Assembly: GCA_002364975.1 (NCBI GenBank)
Contig: DEYT01000082.1
Span: 1 to 6,280 of the forward strand
DNA: 6,280 nt
Origin: Opitutia bacterium UBA3151
Lineage (GTDB): Bacteria > Verrucomicrobiota > Verrucomicrobiia > Opitutales > Seribacteraceae
Direction of reading: 5' to 3'
In this document: positions 1 to 5,766 of the stretch, piece by piece
Numbering within the stretch: the stretch's first letter is position 1
How the letters are laid out: every line of letters begins with the position of its first letter
Program-made: the position numbers and the translations under genes
The notes under the pieces: generated by a model
Told to the model about the DNA's origin: nothing
The model's database searches: none
What the model saw: only the letters and a program-made list of their open reading frames with translations

Positions 1-127
1 TCCCCGGGAAGAAGTACATTTTCTTAAGATGTCGGTCGGGGATGGTATGAAAATGTTGATTTCCGGGGGAGCAGTAGTACCTCCCAAAAAAAAATCCAAA
101 ACTGGTGAGAATCCAGATTCTGACTAG
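1..127 (+). CDS. DUF502-family membrane protein, C-terminal end only (partial)
   Basis: The window opens inside a reading frame whose codons begin at base 2 and which stops at TAG 125-127; about 41 residues are visible. The stretch reading PREEVHFLKMSVGDGMKMLI followed by SGGAVVPP resembles the conserved end of DUF502 proteins, where a hydrophobic-acidic strand is followed by MS(V/I)-x-(D/E)-A-(L/M)-K-x-(L/V)-ISGG-x-V-x-P. DUF502 proteins are small inner-membrane proteins with two N-terminal transmembrane helices and a soluble C-terminal domain; their function is not established. Those helices lie outside the window. The tail after the motif is basic then acidic (KKKSKTGENPDSD) and is encoded partly by a run of nine A at 86-94, an indel-prone tract. 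recO begins 45 bases downstream, so the two are probably co-transcribed. The assignment rests only on the C-terminal motif. Confidence 0.72.
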   Translation, partial: PREEVHFLKMSVGDGMKMLISGGAVVPPKKKSKTGENPDSD

Positions 128-172
128 CGTTTGGCTTCGTGCACTTGCCCCTTTTAATTTCCTGCTAATTCC

Positions 173-784
173 GTGAGTGTCCGAATCGAGGAGTTATCTG
201 GGATTGTACTTCAAACCACGGCTACCGGAGACAAACACTCGCGTATTTCTTTATTCAGCAAACAATTTGGACTCCAGTCCATTTTGTTCCGCAAAAGTGG
301 CAAGCGAACATTGGGTGCCCAACCCGATTTGTTTGATGATTTGGAATGCACCCTTTCATATGCCTCGATTGGATCGGGGATGCCCTTTATTCGTGAGTGG
401 AATGTTTCAAGGAAAAGAAATTTTTTAGCTCTAGACCACAAGGTTTTTTTTGCCGCCGCTGAAATTTCCCGCTTATTTCTGAATAACGGTAGCCATATTC
501 TTGAACCTCAACCCCTTTTTGCCCTACTGCTCAAATCTCTGGATGCGATGGAACACGGTCCCCCCCAAGCAGTACGGATCAAAACTCTTTTTGTTTTCGC
601 TCAACAGGAAGGGCTTCCAGTTAAACAAGCATGGTTGCCCGAGTTAGATATTGGATTACGAAAACAAGCAGAATTCGTTTTGGGCAGTAGACTTTCTGAC
701 CTCAAGGAACTGCCTTCCCGGGTTGATGAAATTTTAAAATCCCTCACGCTATGGTTAAATTCGGAAACAGAATTAAAATGCTGA
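173..784 (+). CDS. recO: DNA repair protein RecO (short form, GTG start)
   Basis: RecO binds single-stranded DNA and, with RecR and RecF, helps load RecA onto SSB-coated gaps. The 203-residue product has a RecO-like N-terminal OB-fold (about residues 8-80). It opens with GIVLQTTATGDKHSRISLFS, matching the family pattern of a 'GIVL+T...GE.d+i..lft...G' strand pair, and continues with LQSILFRKSGK. A helical region follows (about 85-200). It is shorter than typical RecO (about 230-250 residues) and has only two cysteines (C59, C203), so it lacks the CxxC zinc site present in many RecO proteins but absent from E. coli RecO. The GTG at 173 is the only usual start: an in-frame TAA at 155-157 blocks extension. 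No Shine-Dalgarno is visible. The gene contains a C7 run (560-566) and a T8 run (444-451). Co-occurrence with recF and ruvC supports the call; sequence conservation alone is moderate. Confidence 0.8.
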   Translation: MSVRIEELSGIVLQTTATGDKHSRISLFSKQFGLQSILFRKSGKRTLGAQPDLFDDLECTLSYASIGSGMPFIREWNVSRKRNFLALDHKVFFAAAEISRLFLNNGSHILEPQPLFALLLKSLDAMEHGPPQAVRIKTLFVFAQQEGLPVKQAWLPELDIGLRKQAEFVLGSRLSDLKELPSRVDEILKSLTLWLNSETELKC

Positions 785-857
785 ATTCCCCAATTTCTTT
801 CTCAACTCTTGCAAATTTCGGATTCCTCTTCTAATCAAAGTAGATACCGACACAGCG

Positions 858-1277
858 ATGGGAGTATTCACAAAAGATTGGAGCCTGAGGACCAAAGGAA
901 AAGGAACTTATGAAATTACTGATTCCGTATCGGATGCCTTGAATGAATCCGGACTGAAGCAGGGCATTGTCTCGGTTTTCGTAAAGCACACGAGTTGCAG
1001 TTTGGTATTGATGGAAAATGCCGATCCTACGGCCCGGGTTGATTTGGAAAGATTCATGGATGATTTGGTACCTGATGATTATCCTTACTTTGTACATACC
1101 ATGGAAGGCCCGGATGATATGCCTTCCCACATCAAAATGTGTTTAACCCAGAGTTCTGAAAACCTTCCCTTTTCGAATGGGAAATTGGATCTTGGAACCT
1201 GGCAGGGAATCTTTCTTTGGGAGCATCGGGTGGCTCCTCATAACCGAAAATTGGTGATCACCGTATTGGGCGAATGA
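858..1277 (+). CDS. yjbQ: YjbQ / UPF0047 family protein (secondary thiamine-phosphate synthase-type)
   Basis: This small beta-rich protein of 139 residues has the normal family length (about 130-140). UPF0047 proteins are trimeric; the E. coli member YjbQ has a weak thiamine-phosphate synthase activity, but the main cellular role is unsettled. The hallmarks are in the expected order: HTS at 44-46, ENADP at 53-57 followed by R60 and D62, the acidic DDLVPDD block (68-74), EGPDDMPSHIK (83-93), and the signature S-x-N-L-P...G-x-L-x-L-G-T-W-Q-G-I (100-118) followed by EHR (122-124). H44, H91 and H123 are plausible metal or active-site residues. The ATG at 858 is the first usual start in the open frame and no Shine-Dalgarno precedes it. 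The stop overlaps the next gene by four bases (ATGA), suggesting translational coupling. The 73-base gap upstream is the largest in the cluster. Confidence 0.93.
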   Translation: MGVFTKDWSLRTKGKGTYEITDSVSDALNESGLKQGIVSVFVKHTSCSLVLMENADPTARVDLERFMDDLVPDDYPYFVHTMEGPDDMPSHIKMCLTQSSENLPFSNGKLDLGTWQGIFLWEHRVAPHNRKLVITVLGE

Positions 1278-2035
1278 GAAAATTAAATTATCTCTGGCTT
1301 TCCTTTTTTATCCTCGGAGTAATTATTCTTGGCTCGGGTTGTTCCAATTTCGAAGATGTGGCAGATGAAGAAAGTAGTTCTGCATTTCAACGAGGTCGAT
1401 CCTATTTAAAAGTTGGAAAAAATGAGGAAGCCTTAGACGAATTCCTGTCCATTACCCGAAGAATGGTAAGATGTCCCAAGTCCCATCTTGAAGTAGGCCG
1501 TCTCTACCTAACACTTAAATCCAGAAAAGATCCAGTTGCTGCAGTTTATCATTTCCGCCGCTATCTTCTGCTTGAATCTTCTTCAAGAGAAGCCCCAAAA
1601 GTAAAGCAACTTATTGAATCTGCGGAGAAAGAGATCATTCGTAACCTACCAGGCAAACCCTATGCGGGCTACTTAAATGGCCTCACTTTGCAGGATGAAA
1701 ACCTAAGGCTTAGGAGGGAAGTAGCGGATTTGAAAGCTCGAATTGGACTCCCTCTATCAGAGACTCTTAAGCCGGTTCAGAATTCTTCTTCCATCACGGT
1801 TTCAGCTAGCCCATCAAGCTCACCTGTTTCCACGATTTCCAAGCCCATGATTTCGGCTGCCCCCAAAGACTATGTCGTTCAAAAAGGGGATAGTCTTTAC
1901 GCAATAAGTAGAAAGTTTTACGGAGATTCTTCCCATATTGACCGAATCTATCAAGCCAACCGGGGTGTAATGCAGAGCAAGAATAGTTTGCGGGTCGGGC
2001 AAACCTTAAAAATTCCTCCCTTGCCTCAGAACTGA
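1274..2035 (+). CDS. Predicted lipoprotein with TPR-like helices and C-terminal LysM domain
   Basis: The 253-residue product is probably exported and lipid-anchored. It has a basic start (MRKLN), a hydrophobic core (about 6-20) and a lipobox ending L-G-S-G-C with C23 as the acylation site; the residue at -3 is Gly rather than the preferred Leu, but the site still fits the PROSITE pattern. Residues about 38-122 look like one or two tetratricopeptide-type helix pairs (AFQRGRSYLKVGKNEEALDE, then EVGRLYL and YHFRRYLLLE). A short heptad-like helix follows (about 139-158). A Ser/Thr/Pro-rich linker (about 162-197) leads to a LysM domain at 199-248, which starts DYVVQKGDSLYAISRKFYGD and ends LRVGQTLKIP. 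LysM binds peptidoglycan, so the protein likely tethers the envelope to the cell wall or acts as a scaffold. The start overlaps the yjbQ stop. The specific function is unknown. Confidence 0.9.
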   Translation: MRKLNYLWLSFFILGVIILGSGCSNFEDVADEESSSAFQRGRSYLKVGKNEEALDEFLSITRRMVRCPKSHLEVGRLYLTLKSRKDPVAAVYHFRRYLLLESSSREAPKVKQLIESAEKEIIRNLPGKPYAGYLNGLTLQDENLRLRREVADLKARIGLPLSETLKPVQNSSSITVSASPSSSPVSTISKPMISAAPKDYVVQKGDSLYAISRKFYGDSSHIDRIYQANRGVMQSKNSLRVGQTLKIPPLPQN

Positions 2036-2054
2036 TTGCATTTGCCTGTCCCTA

Positions 2055-3200
2055 ATGTCGTACTTTGATAACAACGCGACCACACCGGCGTATCCTTCGG
2101 TAATCCAGGCTCTGACCGCTGCAGCACAGGAAGATTGGCAAAATCCATCCTCTCCTTATCGATCCGCTAGCCGGACCAAGGCAAAGCTTTCCAATGCCCG
2201 CATGGAGTGGGCAGATACCTTGGGAGTTGATTCCTCCCATATTATATTTTCCTCCGGGGCAACCGAGGCCAATAACTGGGTCATTGCCAGTGCCGCTCAA
2301 AACCATGCCTCTGATTCCCGTATCATGATTTCCAGCCTTGAGCATCCCAGTGTGGAGGAGCCTGCCCGTTTTTGGTTTAAGGACCGTGTGGATCTTATGC
2401 CAAACCTTTCTGCTGGTACCGTTTGCTTGGATTCCTTAACCCAAAAACTGGAGCAAGATAGAGATCCTGTTCTTCTTTGTATGATGGCCGCCAATAACGA
2501 ATCGGGCGTGATTCAACCCTGGCTGGAAGTTGCCCGAATTTGTAAGCAAAGGAATATTCCCTTCCATTGCGATGCCACACAATGGGTGGGAAAGATGAGG
2601 TTTTCTGAGCTGCATCACTGCACCTCCTTTACCGCAAGTGCCCATAAATTTGGAGGACCCAAGGGAATTGGCTGGTTGGTGGATCAAAATGCCAGCTCTC
2701 TTCAAATCGGAGGGAGCCAAGAAGGAGGTCGACGGGCTGGGACCGAGAACTTTCCCGCGATTGAAGGAATGGGTCTGGCCTGGAAAGAGAGCCTTACCCA
2801 TTCCGTCGATGTAAAGAAGCGGGCGACCTGGCGAGATCAGATGGAAGCGGATATCCTATCCCGCATTCCTGGGACTCAAGTCATTGGCCAGGAGTGTGAT
2901 CGACTTTGGAATACTTCTCTGCTGCTCATGCCAAAATTTCAAAACCTCGACTGGGTCGCCAAGTTGGATCGCTTGGGCTTTGAAGTCTCCACCGGTTCGG
3001 CTTGCTCGACCGGTTCGAGTGGGGCTTCTCCGACGGCAGTTACTTATTCTCTGGATGCCATGGAATCTAAACGCCTACTTCGGGTAAGTTCCTACTTGGT
3101 TCATACTCAGGAGGATTGGACTGGATTGGCGAATGCCATGGTGCAAGCCTATGAACAACTCCTTGCCGCTGCCAATGACTCCAATGTCATTTCTCTCTGA
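2055..3200 (+). CDS. Cysteine desulfurase, NifS/IscS-type (class V aminotransferase fold)
   Basis: A PLP enzyme of 381 residues predicted to remove sulfur from cysteine, giving alanine and an enzyme-bound persulfide for Fe-S clusters or thiolated molecules. Visible motifs are YFDNNATTP at the N-terminus, SSGATEANN (66-74; PLP phosphate binding), EHPS with H97 over the cofactor ring, NNESG (147-151), CDATQ with D173 and Q176, SAHK with the Schiff-base lysine K198, GRRAGTEN (225-232), and the active-site loop TGSACSTG with catalytic C317. R343 probably binds the substrate carboxylate. Group I character (NifS/IscS) is clear from the SGSAC-type loop and GRRAGTEN. The loop after C317 is about five residues longer than in NifS, and it is flanked by a duplicated STGS. 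No iscU, iscA or suf gene is in view, so the sulfur acceptor is unknown. It starts 19 bases after the lipoprotein stop, without a Shine-Dalgarno. Confidence 0.9.
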   Translation: MSYFDNNATTPAYPSVIQALTAAAQEDWQNPSSPYRSASRTKAKLSNARMEWADTLGVDSSHIIFSSGATEANNWVIASAAQNHASDSRIMISSLEHPSVEEPARFWFKDRVDLMPNLSAGTVCLDSLTQKLEQDRDPVLLCMMAANNESGVIQPWLEVARICKQRNIPFHCDATQWVGKMRFSELHHCTSFTASAHKFGGPKGIGWLVDQNASSLQIGGSQEGGRRAGTENFPAIEGMGLAWKESLTHSVDVKKRATWRDQMEADILSRIPGTQVIGQECDRLWNTSLLLMPKFQNLDWVAKLDRLGFEVSTGSACSTGSSGASPTAVTYSLDAMESKRLLRVSSYLVHTQEDWTGLANAMVQAYEQLLAAANDSNVISL

Positions 3201-3202
3201 GG
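3199..3202 (+). promoter_or_regulatory. Short Shine-Dalgarno-like GAGG before recF
   Basis: GAGG overlaps the TGA stop of the desulfurase gene (3198-3200) and lies 7 bases before the recF GTG at 3210. This is a suitable distance for ribosome binding and would couple recF translation to the gene before it. It is the only start in the window with a recognisable Shine-Dalgarno-like core. Four bases could match by chance. Confidence 0.35.
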
Positions 3203-3209
3203 TCTTTTT

Positions 3210-4298
3210 GTGCGCCTGCTTGGAATCAATCTAGAGGGCTTTCGAAATCTTAAGTCAGTCCGTCTAAACTTTGAGGGAGACCGGGTCTTTTTTCTGGGCC
3301 CAAACGGTCAGGGGAAAACTAATTTATTGGAAGCAATTGGTATGTCCGGTAGTTTAAGATCCTTTCGAAAAAGCGTGCTCGATGGATTGGTCCAGGAAGG
3401 CAAGAGGCAAGCCCAACTCTTTTTTCGTTTCTCTGATGATTTTGGAGGCGAGCATGAGATCTTGCTCTGCTTTCGAAACAAGGGACAAAAAGATCTCGAA
3501 TTAAATGGCGAAAAAATAACCAAGCTTCGGGACTACCTCGGCCAGTTTCCATCAGTTACTCTATCCTCCCGGGATTTCCGCTTAGTTCGGGAAGGTCCCT
3601 CGGATCGAAGAAAGTGGTTGGATCTCTTGCTCTCATCTTCCTCTCAGGAATACTTAGACTGCTTACAAAGTTATCATCGTGCTTTGCGGGAGCGGAATGC
3701 TTTGCTCAAAAAGGTTGGGGGAGTGGCGGAATTTGCTGCCTTTGAAAAGGCACTTGCCCGCTCTGCTGTTAGCTTGCAAAAACTTCGATCCTCTGCCTTT
3801 CCTGAACTTGCCAAGGAATTAGCTTCCAGTTACCGATCCCTTTCCGATGATCTTGAACAAGCCAGCCTAGAATATTTACCCAATCTTTCCGAGCTTACCC
3901 TAGAAGAATTGATCACTCAGTACGCCGTCGATCGGGAGCGGGATCAACTACTTGGTTCGACCCGGCATGGTCCTCACAAAGATGATTTCAAATTTTTACT
4001 CGATCAACGGGATGCCCGAAGCTACGCCTCTGAAGGTCAGCAGCGCGGACTGGTACTCGCTCTTCGACTCGCGGAATTTTCATATTTAAATCGTGCTCTT
4101 AAGAAAATCCCCCTCATTCTTGCGGATGATGTATTGGGGGAATTGGATGCGGATCGCAAGGCAAACTTTAAAAAATTACTTCCTCCCCAGGCCCAAGTCT
4201 TTGCCACCGGCACCGCATATCCATCTGATGAGGAAAAAGTCATTTGGGAAACCTTTTTGGTCTCTGCCGGAACCTTTTCCAAATCCGTTCCCGAATGA
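3210..4298 (+). CDS. recF: DNA replication/repair protein RecF
   Basis: RecF is an SMC/ABC-type ATPase that recognises gapped DNA with RecR and directs RecA loading through RecO. The 362-residue length is typical (350-370). In order it shows the N-terminal strand LLGINLEGFRNL, the Walker A GPNGQGKTN (30-38), the family block SSRDFRLVREGPSDRRKWLD (119-138), a middle helical region (about 145-245), TRHGPHKDD (251-259), the ABC signature SEGQQRG (274-280), and Walker B plus D-loop LILADDVLGELD (302-313). All ATPase motifs are intact. The GTG at 3210 is fixed by the in-frame stop of the previous gene at 3198-3200; no other usual start lies between. Unusually, the gene is not beside dnaA, dnaN or gyrB here. 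The recF-recO pairing in one operon matches their joint function; recR is not in the window. Confidence 0.96.
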   Translation: MRLLGINLEGFRNLKSVRLNFEGDRVFFLGPNGQGKTNLLEAIGMSGSLRSFRKSVLDGLVQEGKRQAQLFFRFSDDFGGEHEILLCFRNKGQKDLELNGEKITKLRDYLGQFPSVTLSSRDFRLVREGPSDRRKWLDLLLSSSSQEYLDCLQSYHRALRERNALLKKVGGVAEFAAFEKALARSAVSLQKLRSSAFPELAKELASSYRSLSDDLEQASLEYLPNLSELTLEELITQYAVDRERDQLLGSTRHGPHKDDFKFLLDQRDARSYASEGQQRGLVLALRLAEFSYLNRALKKIPLILADDVLGELDADRKANFKKLLPPQAQVFATGTAYPSDEEKVIWETFLVSAGTFSKSVPE

Positions 4299-4314
4299 TA
4301 TTATTTGATTCCTC

Positions 4315-5124
4315 ATGGATGAACTAAGCAGCACGCACTCGGCCCTTTTGGCTGTTGGATCCTTCATCATGGGTATGAGTAAGGGGGGTATCCCGGGAGC
4401 AGGTAATCTGACCGTCGCGATTTTTGCCTTGGTCCTCGAGGATGCTCTGGGTCCAGTGGGAGTTCCCTTATCCGTCGGGCTACTGTTACCCGTATTGATA
4501 TCTGCGGACATGACTGCAACCCTGGTTTACCGAAAGCATACCGACTGGGGGTATGTGATTCGTCTTCTTCCCTTTTTCCTCCTTGGTACCCTTCTAGGTT
4601 GGTGGGTATTCGATTATTTTCAGGGCGGGGATGACCGGGTTGCTTTGCTCAAGGTATTGATCGGAGCGATTCTGCTAAGCATGACGGTTTTACACTTCGG
4701 GTTAAAATTTCAAAATTCTAGGAAATCCAAACTTACCAGCGAGTCACCGTCCAATGGGGAGCGACCCAAAGGATCGATTTCCCTTGGCGTTTTTTTTGGC
4801 TCTCTGGGAGGGGTGGCTACCATGCTGGCCAATGCTGCCGGTCCCATCGCTCAGTTGTATCTCCTAGTAATGGGGCTTCCCAAATATGCTTTTATTGGGA
4901 CCTCGGCCTGGTTATTTTTGATCGTGAATATTTTCAAGGTTCCCTTGATGATCGACTTAAAGATTATCACCTTGGAATCGATGGGGGTGAGTGCCTGGAT
5001 GTTCATACCCGCTATGATCGGGGCGGCGTCCGCACCGCTGTTTGTGAAATTCCTAAACCAAAAACTATTCGAAAGTTTGATTTGGTTCTTTATCGTCCTC
5101 GCTGGTTTGCGCATGTTGGTCTAG
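4315..5124 (+). CDS. TauE/SafE-family membrane transporter (putative sulfite or organic-anion exporter)
   Basis: A 269-residue integral inner-membrane protein. TauE/SafE (DUF81) proteins are exporters, some for sulfite or sulfoacetate; many have unknown substrates. Two related halves are visible. The first carries GMSKGGIPGAG (20-30), then a membrane stretch and PVLISADMTATLVYRKHTDW (59-78), a familiar family pattern. The second repeats the small-residue motif as GSLGGVATMLANAAGPI (162-178). Hydrophobic segments lie at about 8-22, 31-41, 47-71, 80-101, 107-130, 155-188, 192-209, 221-245 and 252-268, consistent with about eight helices plus re-entrant pieces. A charged cytoplasmic loop (131-153) separates the halves. 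The ATG at 4315 is 16 bases after recF and lacks a Shine-Dalgarno. Proximity to a cysteine desulfurase hints at sulfur handling, but the substrate cannot be read from sequence. Confidence 0.88.
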   Translation: MDELSSTHSALLAVGSFIMGMSKGGIPGAGNLTVAIFALVLEDALGPVGVPLSVGLLLPVLISADMTATLVYRKHTDWGYVIRLLPFFLLGTLLGWWVFDYFQGGDDRVALLKVLIGAILLSMTVLHFGLKFQNSRKSKLTSESPSNGERPKGSISLGVFFGSLGGVATMLANAAGPIAQLYLLVMGLPKYAFIGTSAWLFLIVNIFKVPLMIDLKIITLESMGVSAWMFIPAMIGAASAPLFVKFLNQKLFESLIWFFIVLAGLRMLV

Positions 5125-5138
5125 CTTTTGATTATTAG

Positions 5139-5720
5139 ATGAACAGCAAATCTCGAAAACTTTGGGCTCAACACTTATCGAGTACTAAGAAATCTAGCCA
5201 AAAGCTAGATTCTAAGGCCCTGCTTCGAAAAATACCCTATAATGGTCGAATTCTCGGAATTGATCCAAGCTTACGGGGGACAGGCTTGGCAGTCCTCGAA
5301 TGCCAAGGCTCGAGTCATAAACTGCTCCACTCAGAAACCTTAAAATTAAATAATAAGGTTTCCTCCATCTCCTGTCTCGGAAAAATCCATAAATCCGTGG
5401 CCGATTTAATTGATCTTTGGAAGCCCCGTCACATTTCCTGTGAGGAAACCATCTATGTTCAAAATTTTAAAACCGCTCAGATCATGGGTGCGGCCCGTGG
5501 AGCCGCCCTATCCGCGGCTGCCATCCGCAAACTTCCGGTCTTTGAATATGCACCTCTCCGGGTCAAACAGGCGGTGGTCGGTTTTGGCCGGGCAAGTAAG
5601 GAGCAAATGTCGCAAACCCTAGCCCAAATGCTTCAACTGCCAGAGGTCTTACCCTATGACCAAGCAGATGCTCTGGGTCTTGCCCTCTGTCATGCCCTTA
5701 CCTGGATTCCCGAGGCCTAA
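5139..5720 (+). CDS. ruvC: Crossover junction endodeoxyribonuclease RuvC with N-terminal extension
   Basis: RuvC is the dimeric nuclease that cuts Holliday junctions delivered by RuvAB. The 193-residue product shows the RNase H-like fold and all four acidic metal-binding residues: D42 in LGIDPS, E102 in SCEET, and D174 and D177 in DQADALGLA. The stretch around PVFEYAPLRVKQAVVGFGRA (133-152) is strongly like E. coli RuvC. The family usually starts a few residues before the GIDPG motif, but here about 36 basic, Ser/Lys-rich residues precede it. The extension seems real: a TAG immediately precedes the ATG at 5139, and no ATG, GTG or TTG occurs in frame before the catalytic motif. The first motif reads GIDPS rather than GIDPG. 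ruvA and ruvB are not beside it. The gene begins 14 bases after the transporter and is the last in the plus-strand run. Confidence 0.95.
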   Translation: MNSKSRKLWAQHLSSTKKSSQKLDSKALLRKIPYNGRILGIDPSLRGTGLAVLECQGSSHKLLHSETLKLNNKVSSISCLGKIHKSVADLIDLWKPRHISCEETIYVQNFKTAQIMGAARGAALSAAAIRKLPVFEYAPLRVKQAVVGFGRASKEQMSQTLAQMLQLPEVLPYDQADALGLALCHALTWIPEA

Positions 5721-5750
5721 AGCTGGGGCACTGGGTTTGATTCACTGATT

Positions 5751-5766
5751 CTCTATTGGAATAGAG
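5751..5766. terminator. Candidate stem-loop between converging ruvC and YceI-like gene
   Basis: Two perfect 7-base inverted arms (CTCTATT at 5751-5757 and AATAGAG at 5760-5766) sit in the convergent junction and contain the minus-strand stop codon. The two-base gap is too tight for the last pair, so a 6-base stem with a TGGA loop is more realistic. The position suits a bidirectional transcript end, but the stem is AT-rich and neither side has a T-run, so it is not a classic Rho-independent terminator. It may be chance or an mRNA 3' end structure. Confidence 0.3.

Noticed and set aside
809..837. Possible promoter before yjbQ: TTGCAA, 17 bases, TAATCA
   Set aside because: The first box and spacing are good, but the second box matches the TATAAT consensus at only two positions. 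It could still be an internal promoter in the 73-base gap, but there is too little to annotate.
831..1130. 99-codon minus-strand open frame opposite yjbQ
   Set aside because: The plus strand encodes a clear UPF0047 protein, and this frame has no family resemblance.
2436..2801. 121-codon minus-strand open frame inside the desulfurase gene
   Set aside because: It lies opposite strongly conserved desulfurase motifs (CDATQ, SAHK, GRRAGTEN), and its product resembles no family I know. It is a shadow of the real gene.
3005..3019. Near-palindrome CTCGA-CCGGT-TCGAG in the desulfurase gene
   Set aside because: It falls in the codons of the active-site loop and is explained by the repeated Ser-Thr-Gly-Ser codons; no site function is suggested.
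4176..4511. 111-codon minus-strand open frame across the recF-transporter junction
   Set aside because: It is opposite two well-supported genes, shows low-complexity composition and no recognisable domain.
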